Below are positions 51,203 to 59,721 of a stretch of 64,000 nt of DNA, one piece after another; position 1 is the stretch's first letter; every line of letters begins with the position of its first letter. The translations under genes and the position numbers were made by a program. This DNA is from an uncultured Opitutia bacterium. GTDB taxonomy: Bacteria > Verrucomicrobiota > Verrucomicrobiia > Opitutales > UBA953. The stretch spans positions 124,001-188,000 of the forward strand of contig CAMFKE010000004.1 of the NCBI GenBank assembly GCA_945957395.1, given 5' to 3'. A model generated the notes under the pieces. The model searched no databases. It was not told the DNA's origin and worked only from the letters and a program-made list of their open reading frames with translations.

Positions 51203-51928
51203 ATGTCCGCCGACTCCCCCTGCCAAGAGCCGACCTGCGCCGAACCGGGCGCCGCCGCCCGTGCGTCGAAGACGCGCGAGGTGAATCATGTGCCGTGGTG
51301 GACCTATGCGGCGCTCCTGCCCGTTTCCCTGCTCATGCGCCTTTGGCTGATGAGCCTTCGCATGAGGCTGGATTCCGCCACGCTCGCGGCGGTGAACGCC
51401 GAGCGCGGGCCGGTCATCGTGTGCTTCTGGCACAACCGGCTCTTCATCGCCGCCGAACTGCGCCGGCGCTTTCGCAGCTTCAAGCCCATGAACGGCCTCG
51501 TTTCCGCGTCCAAGGACGGCGCCTGGCTCGTGGCCTTCTTCAACCTGCTGGGTATCGGCGCGGTGCGCGGCTCGTCCAGCTGGCGCGGAGGACGCGCGCT
51601 CGTGGAGCTTGGTGACAGGCTGAGCGCCGGCGAGGACATCGCCATCACGCCCGACGGTCCGCGCGGCCCGTGCTATGACTTCAAGAAGGGGCCGGCCGCC
51701 CTGGCGCGTTCCGCCGCCTGTCCCGTGTTTCTGGTCGGCTCCAAGTTCTCGAAGGCCAAGCGCCTGAAGAGCTGGGACCGGTTCATCCTCCCGTTCCCGT
51801 TTTCCAAGGTCGAGCTGACGGTCGACATCGTGCGCCCCGAGGAAGGGGCCGCCGAACCCGACGACATCGCGCTCGCCGCGCGCCTGCGCGACCGCCTGCT
51901 CGCCATCACCGACGACGAACCGCTGTGA
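51203..51928 (+). CDS. Lysophospholipid acyltransferase-like protein (DUF374)
   Basis: A 241-aa inner-membrane protein. An N-terminal helix (WTYAALLPVSLLMRLWL) is followed by PVIVCFWHNRLFIAAELRRR, where His-x4-Phe replaces the usual HX4D. The later SKDGAWLVAFFNLLGIGAVR and ITPDGPRGPCYDFKKGPAAL are hallmarks of the DUF374 acyltransferase relatives. Such proteins occur in Gram-negative lipid A or glycerolipid pathways. It lies 35 bp after the Nudix gene and 110 bp before hemE, so the three may be one transcript. Confidence 0.85.
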   Translation: MSADSPCQEPTCAEPGAAARASKTREVNHVPWWTYAALLPVSLLMRLWLMSLRMRLDSATLAAVNAERGPVIVCFWHNRLFIAAELRRRFRSFKPMNGLVSASKDGAWLVAFFNLLGIGAVRGSSSWRGGRALVELGDRLSAGEDIAITPDGPRGPCYDFKKGPAALARSAACPVFLVGSKFSKAKRLKSWDRFILPFPFSKVELTVDIVRPEEGAAEPDDIALAARLRDRLLAITDDEPL

Positions 51929-52038
51929 TGCCGTTTTCGGTGATTCGGCTTTCGGGCGAGACGGGGGACGCCCGCTATCCGGAGGCCGCTCGCCGTGCAC
52001 GGAATCACTGAAAAAAGAACCCTCGAACACGCTTTATC

Positions 52039-53067
52039 ATGACTTCCCGCACCCGTTTCCTCGCCGCCGTCGCGCGCCAACCCGTGGACCGCACGCCGAT
52101 TTGGGTGATGCGCCAGGCCGGGCGCTACCTGCCGGAGTACCGGGAGCTTAAGGCCAAGCACGACTTCCTCACGATGGTGCGCACGCCCGAGCTGGCCACC
52201 GAGGTCACCCTGCAGCCGCTGCGCCGGTTCGACCTCGACGCAGCCATCCTGTTCTCGGACATCCTCGTCATCCCCGAGGCGCTCGGGCAGGGCTACCGTT
52301 TCCGCGAACAGGGCGGCATCGGCATGGAGTGGGCCATCACTTCGGCGTCCGACATCGACAGGCTGGACGCCACCCGGGTGCGCGAGAAGCTCGCGTATGT
52401 GCCGGCGGCGCTGCGCCTCATCCGCAAGGAGCTCGCCGACACGAAGGCGCTGCTGGGCTTCGCCGGTTCACCCTGGACGCTCGCCGCGTACATGGTGGAC
52501 GGCGGCAGCTCCGACGATTTCCCGAAGCTCAAGGCGCTCGCGCGCACCGAGCCGGCCGCGTTCGAGAAGCTCATGGAAAAGCTTTCCGACGCGGTGGCCG
52601 AGTACCTCAACATGCAGATCGAGGCCGGCGCCGACGCCGTGCAGCTCTTCGACAGCTGGGCCGCGCTGTGCCAGGGCGTGGAGTATGAGCGCAACTCGCT
52701 GCGCTGGATGCGCCGCATCATCGCCAAGCTGCCGAAGAATTTCCCGGTCATCGTGTACGCGAAGGGCATGGCGCACCACGCGCCCGCCATCGCCGACGCC
52801 GGCGCCGCCGTGATCGGCGTGGACTGGACCTACTCGCTCGCCCAAGTGCGCTCGCTCACCGGCGGTCGCGTGGCGTTGCAGGGCAATCTCGACCCGCAGG
52901 TCATGACCACGACGCCCGACCTCGTGCGCGCCGCCGCGCGCGCGGTGCTCGCGGACAATGCCGGCGCGTCGGGACACATCTTCAACCTCGGCCACGGCAT
53001 CACGCCCGACGCGAAAATCGAGTGCATGGCCGCGCTCGTGGACACGGTTCACGGCTTCGTTCCCTGA
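52039..53067 (+). CDS. hemE: Uroporphyrinogen decarboxylase
   Basis: A 342-aa cytoplasmic heme enzyme that removes four acetate carboxyls from uroporphyrinogen III. The signature RQAGRYLPEYRELKA carries the substrate-binding Arg. The other conserved blocks are AAILFSDILVIPEALG, then GFAGSPWTLAAYMVDG, then FNLGHGITPD with the catalytic-site His near the end. Length is typical. The start at 52039 follows a short gap from the upstream acyltransferase gene. A good terminator follows. Confidence 0.97.
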   Translation: MTSRTRFLAAVARQPVDRTPIWVMRQAGRYLPEYRELKAKHDFLTMVRTPELATEVTLQPLRRFDLDAAILFSDILVIPEALGQGYRFREQGGIGMEWAITSASDIDRLDATRVREKLAYVPAALRLIRKELADTKALLGFAGSPWTLAAYMVDGGSSDDFPKLKALARTEPAAFEKLMEKLSDAVAEYLNMQIEAGADAVQLFDSWAALCQGVEYERNSLRWMRRIIAKLPKNFPVIVYAKGMAHHAPAIADAGAAVIGVDWTYSLAQVRSLTGGRVALQGNLDPQVMTTTPDLVRAAARAVLADNAGASGHIFNLGHGITPDAKIECMAALVDTVHGFVP

Positions 53068-53107
53068 TTCCTGCCGGAAATCGTTCCGGTCGAAGGTTTT
53101 GCATGAA

Positions 53108-53141
53108 AAAAAACCCGCCGCCGGGAGGCTGCGGGTTTTTT
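53108..53141 (+). terminator. hemE terminator
   Basis: A stem of about 11 bp (53108-53118 with 53131-53141) is preceded by a run of A and ends in six T. It lies 40 bp after the hemE stop. Confidence 0.85.
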
Positions 53142-53161
53142 GCGGAATCGCGCCGCCCGGA

Positions 53162-53479
53162 TCAGTCGAGGTCGCCGGGGCGGATGGTGTCCGGCGCGGC
53201 GCCGTCGGTGCCGGCGGTCTTGTGATAGACGCCGGTGAGCTTGTCGCGCTCGTAGCGGGTGAAGCCTTGCTTCTCCAGGTAGGCCTTGTCGGTCACCTTG
53301 CGCTTGATCTCCCCTGCCGAGTACTTCGTGCCGAGGTTGGGCGCATGGAATTCGCGGCGCACGGGCAGCCCGCTCAGCGGGTGCCGGGTGAGCGCCGCAT
53401 CGCTCGCCGGCTGCTCGATTTCAAAAACATCCCCGTCCGAGCCGTCGGGATTGATCGTCCGGTAGGTGTAGGTCGGCAT
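53162..53479 (-). CDS. FmdB-like small protein lacking the zinc-binding cysteines
   Basis: A 105-aa protein from the ATG at 53479. The start MPTYTYRTINPDG and the middle EIEQPASDAALTRHPLSGLP then VRREFHA align by pattern with FmdB-family regulators (MPTYEYRC..CG, then PLTECPECG and VRRV). Every cysteine of the zinc ribbon is replaced, and the protein has no Cys at all. The C-terminal half (KRKVTDKAYLEKQGFTRYER) is charged and helical. It lies 22 bp downstream of a small lipoprotein gene. The ribbon probably lost zinc but kept its fold. Role unknown. Confidence 0.68.
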   Translation of the reverse strand: MPTYTYRTINPDGSDGDVFEIEQPASDAALTRHPLSGLPVRREFHAPNLGTKYSAGEIKRKVTDKAYLEKQGFTRYERDKLTGVYHKTAGTDGAAPDTIRPGDLD

Positions 53480-53501
53480 GCGACACGCCCTCCCTGGGAG
53501 G

Positions 53502-53828
53502 TTATTCGTCGATGGGCTCGCCGCGGGCGGCGGCCTCGCGCCGGCGGGCCGCCTCCACGCGCTGGCGCAGCTCGGCGGTGGAGGACTTGGGCGCGATTTC
53601 GGCGGTGCGTCCGTCGCCCATCTTGTCGCGCAGGGCGTCGTATTCGCCGGGGCGCAGCGAGCCGCTTTCACGGATGCGCGCCATGCGTTCCTCGTGGTCC
53701 TTGGCGCTCGTGCGCTCGACCGAGCCGTCGTTGATGTCGCCGGAGACGGCCAGCAGGGAGCATCCGGAGGTGGTCAGGGCCAGGGCGAAGAGTGCGGCGC
53801 AAGCCGCGAAAAGGCGGTGGTTTTTCAT
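53502..53828 (-). CDS. Small lipoprotein
   Basis: A 108-aa protein from the ATG at 53828 with a signal (MKNHRLFAACAALFALALT then TSGC), lipobox Cys near residue 24. The mature part is charged, predicted helical, with RTSAKDHEERMARIRESGSL and an Arg/Ala-rich end. No family recognised. It is the upstream gene of a pair with the FmdB-like gene. Confidence 0.68.
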   Translation of the reverse strand: MKNHRLFAACAALFALALTTSGCSLLAVSGDINDGSVERTSAKDHEERMARIRESGSLRPGEYDALRDKMGDGRTAEIAPKSSTAELRQRVEAARRREAAARGEPIDE

Positions 53829-54036
53829 GCTGAAGGCCGCGCAGGGTTGTCGCCCTGTCTTTTCACGCAAAACAAAAAACACCTCCGGGGCCTTGTGTTC
53901 ATCGGGCCTTGCCGGCGGGAGATGTTTTTTTTGAGCAATTTTTGAAAACGATGTTGACGAAATCGAAACATCCGGTTCGTTCGGCGACCTCGAAGGTTGA
54001 GACGCACAACACAGGGCGCTTCAAACAAAGACTTTC

Positions 54037-54112
<76 letters not shown>

Positions 54113-54115
54113 TTT

Positions 54116-54142
54116 AGGTCCGCAGGTAACCCCTGCGGACCT
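54116..54142 (+). terminator. tRNA-Ala terminator
   Basis: An 11-bp perfect stem (54116-54126 with 54132-54142) lies just after the tRNA 3' end and is followed by TCTTGTTTTTC. Confidence 0.85.
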
Positions 54143-54209
54143 TCTTGTTTTTCGATGATTCGTTCGGGCCGCCGGGCGGCTACGGCCTTTTGCCCGCCGT
54201 CCCCGGCGC

Positions 54210-54668
54210 TCAGATCAGGCCTTTGGCGCGGGCCACGACGAGCGCCGCCCAGAAGGCCAGGCCCATCAGGGAGAGCAGGGCGGCGAGCGTCGCCTGCGTG
54301 CGGGCGACGGCGTGTTCGCCGCGGCTGTCCATGCGCCGGGCCACGAGCAGCGCGCCGACTGTGGCGAGCCCGGGCAGCACGAAACACAGGCCGCACAGGA
54401 AGAATCCGGCCTTGGCCAGGCTGTCGACGGGCCTCTCGCCGCCGGGCTTCCCTTTCGGGGTGAATTGCGCGGGCTTGCCGGGGCGGGCTGCGCGGGCGCT
54501 CTCGGCGGCGCCGCTGAGGAAGTCACCGAGGCTCACCCATTTGCCGTCGACCTCGATGCGGTGAAGCAGGCTCAGTTCGCCGTCGGCGAGGCGGGTGCGG
54601 ATCTCTTCTCGGGAGAAAGGGCCGTCGGTGCGTCCTTTCCAGCGTATGCGATGCAGGCTCGGGGGCAT
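54210..54668 (-). CDS. GYF-like domain membrane protein
   Basis: A 152-aa protein. The first 55 residues (WKGRTDGPFSREEIRTRLAD, then ending VDGKWVSLGDF) match the GYF_2-type pattern of G-P-F-S, a leucine-rich turn, and a final Trp. A Pro/Lys-rich linker precedes two membrane helices (about 86-110 and 126-147). It lies 16 bp downstream of the large helical membrane protein on the same strand and is probably the last gene of the GTPase operon. GYF domains bind proline-rich partners, so it may dock another component. This last point is inference. Confidence 0.7.
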   Translation of the reverse strand: MPPSLHRIRWKGRTDGPFSREEIRTRLADGELSLLHRIEVDGKWVSLGDFLSGAAESARAARPGKPAQFTPKGKPGGERPVDSLAKAGFFLCGLCFVLPGLATVGALLVARRMDSRGEHAVARTQATLAALLSLMGLAFWAALVVARAKGLI

Positions 54669-54684
54669 TCGGGAGTGTGCGTTG

Positions 54685-57600
54685 TCAGGGCTTGGGCAGG
54701 AACCGGGTCAGCCAATCGTCATCCGGCGGCGTCGAGGCTTCGGGAGCCTTCGCGCCTTCCGGCGTCGGGAGAGCCACGCGAAGGAGGGGAGAGTAGGCGG
54801 CCGGGCGACGCGTCAGCGAGGCTGAACCGTCCCGGGCGATGGCGCCGAGCACGGCGGCCTTGCCCTCGGCGGTCAGGCCGATCAGCCGCTCTCCGGGCGT
54901 GCCGGCGACGGGGCCGGGCTTGGCGTCGGCGTCGGTGCGTCCCGCATAGGCGATGCGGGCGCTCGCCAGGGCTTTCGCCTGGGCGCCGCGTTGCGCGGCC
55001 GCCGGCAGGTATGGCGCCCGCTTCTCGGCGTAGAATTCGGACAGGCGTTTGCGCGGCTCCGCGAGGCCCTCCGCCTTCATCCAGGTCGACGCTTCCGGCG
55101 GGGCGATGGGCAGGGCGCGCAGCCGGGCCGCATCCGCCGCGGCTTCGGGAGAGAACGCCAGGCCCCACTCGCCGGGACGCTCGGCCATGACGGCCAGCAG
55201 CTCGCGGTGCAGCCACGCTTTCAGCAACGGGTCGGCCTTGGAGGCCACGACGCGGTCCAGCGCCGCCAGCGGGGCCTCGCCGAACGCCGACCTGTCGGTG
55301 TCGTAAAAGCTTTTCAGTGAGGCGAGCAATTCGCCCTCCCGCGAGGCCTGGGCGCTTTCCAGCGTTTCCCCGGTGGGTTGGCGCCCGTTGAACTGCCGCA
55401 TGATGAACAGCGCCTTCGACGAGGTGCCGTCCGTCGCGACCGTCTCGGCTTTCACTCTCGTCTCCGTGCCTCCGGCCAAGTCGAGCGATTCAAACTGCGG
55501 CTGCGCTTTGATCAGAATCGGGGTCAGGCTTTTGCCCGTCGTCGTGTAGGTGACTTTGACCGCGCGCCAGACGCCGGCGAACCGGGTGAGGGCCGCTATG
55601 CGTCCCGCCGCGGCGGTCTCTCCGGCGGTCGGCTCGGCCGCGACGAACGAGGGCGTTTCCGCGCTCGTTTTGGCCGCCGAGAGCATGGCTCTGCCTGCCG
55701 GCGTCGCCACTTTCGACAGGAGGTCGGACTGGAGTTCGGAGGCGGCGGCGCAAACCCGACGGGCCGCCGTCGTTTCGCGGGTGCCGTCCTCCAGCGCCGA
55801 CAGCGCTTCCATGGCGGCCAGATGGGTCGCGAGTGAATCCGCCAGCTCCAGCTTGCGGAACGCCTCCGTGCGGGCGCGTTGCAGGCCTGCTGCGGATTCC
55901 ACCAAGGCGAGTGTCGCGCGCGCCCGGTTGAGGCAGACCTGGCGGGCGCTGCCGGGCGCCTCCAGCGCGGCGCTCAGCGAGGCCTTCAGTTCGATGAATT
56001 CGGGTGATTCGAAAAGGTCGGCCGGGGCCGTCCTCATGAGGCTTTCAAGACGGTCTGCGGGCGCGTTCAGCGAGAGCTCGTCGACGGCGAGTCGCGCCGC
56101 GTCGCACTCGGGCCGCACCTCCGCGGCGAGGTCCGTGGGAAGCTGCTCCAGTGCCGCCGGCAGCGCCGCCACGCGCTCCCGCAGCGCATTGACCGCCGGC
56201 GATTTGCCGCTCGCCGCCTTGATGACGGCGGCGGCCTCTTCAGCCAGGCTTCGACGCAGGGCGTCGGCCCGGTCGGAGCGCGTTTTCAGCGCCGACACTC
56301 GGGCCGCGTTTTCCGCGGAGCGAGCCAGGTCGGGGTGACGGCGCGCGGGGCCCGCCAGGAACTCGAGCACGGGGCGCTGCGTCGGGGCCGCTTCGGCACG
56401 CTCCAGCCCGGTGCGGAACTCGCGTTCGGCCGCGGCGTTCTGCGACATGACCGCGCCGGTGATGACGATGCCCGCGGCGGACGCCGCGCAGAGCGTGGCG
56501 ATGGCGAGGGTGCGGTTGCGTCGGCGGTGCAGCTCGGCCTTGAGCTTGGAGCGCACATGGCGCGCCCGCACCAGCGGCGCGTGGAAATTCGCGGACTCCG
56601 GCAGGGCTTCCGCCTCCCCGATCCAGCTTTCGGCGGTGGCCAGGTCGGCGACGATGAACTCGCGCGAGCGGGCCTTCCCGGTCAGTCGCTTTTCCATCTC
56701 ATCCAGACGACGGTAAAGGTCCTCGGTCTTCTCCTCTTCGCGGCGCAGCTTTTCCACGACCGTCGAATGGCTTTCCACCCAGGCTTCGGTGTGCGCCAGG
56801 AGCTTGCCCTCCTCGGCCGGCCAGCGGAAACCGTAGCGCTTCTCCATCGCCCTGGCCTTGCCGAGCAGGGGGATCGCGCCCTCCCATTCGCCGGCGTCGC
56901 GCAGCACGATGATTTGCGGGATGAGCAGGATGGCTTCGCCCAGGGCGCGTTTGGCCTCCCATGCGTCGCGCATCCGGGACGCCTCGTTCCATTCCGAGCT
57001 GTCGGGGCAGGGGGCTAGTCCCGCATGCTCCATCTCGCTCATGATGCCGAACACCTCGTTGTCCTGTCCGTGTTCCCGGGCCGAGCGCAGGCGCGCCAGC
57101 ATCTCGCGGCGCAGTTTGCCCGAGAGCCGCTCGAACTCCTCCCGGGCGTTTTTGTCGGCGGAGTTCACGCGAGCGATGGAGCGCAGCACGCCGAGCGCCT
57201 TCAGGTCGTCGCGCTCGCGCATGGCCGCCCGGTAGTCGCGGTAAAGCGGATGGGATTCCCCGATCTCTTTGGAGTAAAGGGAGTTCACCTGCTCGATGAG
57301 CGTCTCCTCCAGCTTGTGCGCCAAGGGCAGCCTGTGCTCCTTGCAATACTCGCGCCACGCCGGAGAGCGTTCGAACGCCAGCGCGGCGGCGAGGTCCAGC
57401 ACCGGCGGCGGAGCCTCCGCGACCTGCAGCGCCGCGTTGTCGTTGCCCGCCTTGATGAGCGAGGCGCACTGGCGCATGCGGTCGCGCACGCTCTCGGCCA
57501 GCGCGGCGTATTCGGAAGCCAGCGCGCGGGCCTCGAAGCCCTCCGCCGCGCCATCCAGCACGGCGTTGATGCGCAAAAGGAGTCGGTCGATGTTCATCAT
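54685..57600 (-). CDS. Large helical single-pass membrane protein of the GTPase operon
   Basis: A 971-aa protein from the ATG at 57600. Its start overlaps the stop of the upstream GAP1-like gene by 4 bp (ATGA), so translation is coupled. Residues 1-360 are helical and charged, with EYCKEHRLPLAHKLEETLIE and a coiled coil near 275-312. One membrane helix lies at about 364-386 (LAIATLCAASAAGIVITGAV). The remaining 585 residues are Ala/Glu/Arg-rich and helical, presumably on the other side of the membrane, with a small beta section around 740-800. No enzyme motif is evident. The family is not one I know. Confidence 0.75.
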   Translation of the reverse strand: MMNIDRLLLRINAVLDGAAEGFEARALASEYAALAESVRDRMRQCASLIKAGNDNAALQVAEAPPPVLDLAAALAFERSPAWREYCKEHRLPLAHKLEETLIEQVNSLYSKEIGESHPLYRDYRAAMRERDDLKALGVLRSIARVNSADKNAREEFERLSGKLRREMLARLRSAREHGQDNEVFGIMSEMEHAGLAPCPDSSEWNEASRMRDAWEAKRALGEAILLIPQIIVLRDAGEWEGAIPLLGKARAMEKRYGFRWPAEEGKLLAHTEAWVESHSTVVEKLRREEEKTEDLYRRLDEMEKRLTGKARSREFIVADLATAESWIGEAEALPESANFHAPLVRARHVRSKLKAELHRRRNRTLAIATLCAASAAGIVITGAVMSQNAAAEREFRTGLERAEAAPTQRPVLEFLAGPARRHPDLARSAENAARVSALKTRSDRADALRRSLAEEAAAVIKAASGKSPAVNALRERVAALPAALEQLPTDLAAEVRPECDAARLAVDELSLNAPADRLESLMRTAPADLFESPEFIELKASLSAALEAPGSARQVCLNRARATLALVESAAGLQRARTEAFRKLELADSLATHLAAMEALSALEDGTRETTAARRVCAAASELQSDLLSKVATPAGRAMLSAAKTSAETPSFVAAEPTAGETAAAGRIAALTRFAGVWRAVKVTYTTTGKSLTPILIKAQPQFESLDLAGGTETRVKAETVATDGTSSKALFIMRQFNGRQPTGETLESAQASREGELLASLKSFYDTDRSAFGEAPLAALDRVVASKADPLLKAWLHRELLAVMAERPGEWGLAFSPEAAADAARLRALPIAPPEASTWMKAEGLAEPRKRLSEFYAEKRAPYLPAAAQRGAQAKALASARIAYAGRTDADAKPGPVAGTPGERLIGLTAEGKAAVLGAIARDGSASLTRRPAAYSPLLRVALPTPEGAKAPEASTPPDDDWLTRFLPKP

Positions 57601-59717
57601 GGTTTGTCGAATCGTACGAGTGTTAGGGTGACTCCTGCTCCCGGCGGAGCGAGGCAAATGGTCCAGGGCGCTCCGGCTTCGCGCAGGTTGCCCGGCAGGT
57701 TCGCCAGCGCCCTTTCAAGGGCGGGGATGTCTCCTGCGCCCGCGGCGGAGCGCCGGGCCTCTGCGAGACGGGCGCGCAGGGCCTGCTCCACGACCGCCCT
57801 TCCGGCCTCCAAACCCGGGTGGTCGCGCGGGACGCCGTTGAAACCGTGCGGAAGCAGGGCGGCTTGCGCCCCCTGGGCGCGCAGACGCATCACGAGGGTG
57901 TTCAGCCAGGCCGGCGGCGAGACTCCGCCCGGGCCTTCCCGGAGCAGGTCGGCGGAGAGGATGAGCGGAGTCGGCGCCACGCCGGACTCGGACAAGAGCA
58001 GCGAGGCGCGCTCGCCCGTGTCGTCGTCGCTCAGCGTGACCAGGCTCGCGCGTCCGACGGGAAGAGGGAGCGAGGCGGGGTCGGCGGCCTTGGGCCGGCG
58101 GCGCGTGAGGGTGATGCGTTTGCGCGAGTCGATTTCGAGCCCGAGCAGGCGATGGTGCTCGGGGTGCTCGACGACCAGCGCCTTGCCCGGCGAAAAGTCC
58201 TTGGGAGGAATCGTCGTGCTGAAGGCGGCCCGCGCCGGGGCGGAGAAACCGGTGAACGGCGCGACGGACAGGCTGACCCGGGCGCGCTTCGCGCCGAGGA
58301 ATTCGGCCGGCTCGGGCGCTTCGCCCAAGTCGGCGCACTCGCTCGTCGCCAGTCCGGTGTCGCCGAGGGGCGTCCATCGGGGAATCACGATGCGGCAGGC
58401 GGGCAGGGCGGCTTCGGCCCGCTCCATGGCGTCGAGCTCCCTTTCGAGGGAAGCCAATCGGGCGGCCTCGCCGGCGGGCACGGGCGTGCCCGTCCGGGAG
58501 CAGAGGTCCCGCAGTTTTGTAATGGAATCACGGATGCGCTTTCGCCCCGAGGCTTCCGGTGAAGCCGAGACGGCTTCCATGTCGCTTGTGATTTTGAAAA
58601 GGCCGTCGCTCACAAGTCCCGCCCGGATCTCCGGAAGAATGTCGGCCCTCCGCTCCAATGCCTCCGCGGGCGCCGCATCGCCGAGCGCGAGCCAGGCGGC
58701 CGCGGCCGCGGTGAGGTCGCCCGCCTTGATCGCCGCGAGCGCTTCGGTGGTCAGCGGGTGCGGCGTCTTCAGTGGCGTCGCGGGAGCCGGCGCTTCCGTC
58801 ACGGTCGAACTTGATGCGGCGTCGCCGGTCTCGGTTTCTCCGTTGTGCAGCATGACGAACACCGACGCCGTCGCCAGGGCGGCCGTCGCCGTCAGCGCGA
58901 CCAGGGCGATGTTTCGCGAGGAGGCGGGGGCGGTTTGCGTCGCGGTTGGAGCCGGCTCGGCGCCGAAGGAGCGGGGGACAGCCCGGTTGGCGTTCGGGGC
59001 CGGTCGGGCGCCGGGCATGACGCCGGCTCTGGCGAGCGTGGCGCGACGCGCGAGGCCGGGGTCGGGCAAGGTGCGCGGGTCGGCCAGGGGGGAGGTGCGC
59101 CAGAGGCATTCCTTGTCGGGAGCGTCGCGGCGCGTGGTGAACGGCGTGGTCCATCCCTTGTCTTCCAGCAGGAGCGAGGCTTCGGCGATCAGCGCCAGAG
59201 CGTCGGCACCTGCGGGCGCGGGCATCACGCCGGGTTTGGCTCTGCCCGAATCATCGCAGAAGAGCGCCGCTTTTCCGGCGTCGCCCGTGGCGCGCTTCCA
59301 CTCCGATGCGGGAAGCGATGCGGGTTTGCCCGCAAGCGCGAGGGTGGCGTCCCCGATAAACCGGGGTGGGCCTTCCCACCGGTCGAACCATCCGGCGAAC
59401 CTCCGCGCGATGTCGGCGGGCGGAGGCAGCTCGCCTATCTCGGACAGCGAAAAGACGAGGTGATGGGCGAGGGTGGAGTCGCGTCCCGTATAATCGGGGC
59501 CGGCGTCGGCGTAGCGGGTGAGCACCGCGCAGGTCTCGCCCGCCGAGCGCACGACCCTGAAGGCGTGGCAGGCGCCCTCGCCGGGCTCGTGCGCCCCCAG
59601 CGTTTCCAGTTCCCTCACGAGGCGCTCGCCCAAGTCGGCGGAGCGGGCGACCGTGCAGTATCCGGAGCGTCCTGGCGCCAGCCCCGAGGGCGCGGAGGCG
59701 AACAGCAGCTGTCGCAT
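57597..59717 (-). CDS. GAP1-like GTPase-associated membrane protein
   Basis: A 706-aa protein. Residues 1 to about 230 resemble the N-terminal module of GTPase-associated protein 1 (GAP1): the start MRQLLFASAPSGLAPGRSGY with CTVARS is very characteristic, as are YTGRDSTLAHHLVFSLSEIG and FCDDSGRAKPG. A Pro/Ala-rich linker leads to one membrane helix (about 269-291). An Ala-rich helical segment and a beta-rich domain follow, ending LTLVRFDKP. Such proteins are reported by comparative genomics next to P-loop GTPases in predicted conflict systems. The gene starts 4 bp after the GTPase stop and overlaps the next gene by 4 bp. Confidence 0.78.
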   Translation of the reverse strand: MRQLLFASAPSGLAPGRSGYCTVARSADLGERLVRELETLGAHEPGEGACHAFRVVRSAGETCAVLTRYADAGPDYTGRDSTLAHHLVFSLSEIGELPPPADIARRFAGWFDRWEGPPRFIGDATLALAGKPASLPASEWKRATGDAGKAALFCDDSGRAKPGVMPAPAGADALALIAEASLLLEDKGWTTPFTTRRDAPDKECLWRTSPLADPRTLPDPGLARRATLARAGVMPGARPAPNANRAVPRSFGAEPAPTATQTAPASSRNIALVALTATAALATASVFVMLHNGETETGDAASSSTVTEAPAPATPLKTPHPLTTEALAAIKAGDLTAAAAAWLALGDAAPAEALERRADILPEIRAGLVSDGLFKITSDMEAVSASPEASGRKRIRDSITKLRDLCSRTGTPVPAGEAARLASLERELDAMERAEAALPACRIVIPRWTPLGDTGLATSECADLGEAPEPAEFLGAKRARVSLSVAPFTGFSAPARAAFSTTIPPKDFSPGKALVVEHPEHHRLLGLEIDSRKRITLTRRRPKAADPASLPLPVGRASLVTLSDDDTGERASLLLSESGVAPTPLILSADLLREGPGGVSPPAWLNTLVMRLRAQGAQAALLPHGFNGVPRDHPGLEAGRAVVEQALRARLAEARRSAAGAGDIPALERALANLPGNLREAGAPWTICLAPPGAGVTLTLVRFDKP

Positions 59718-59721
59718 CGGT

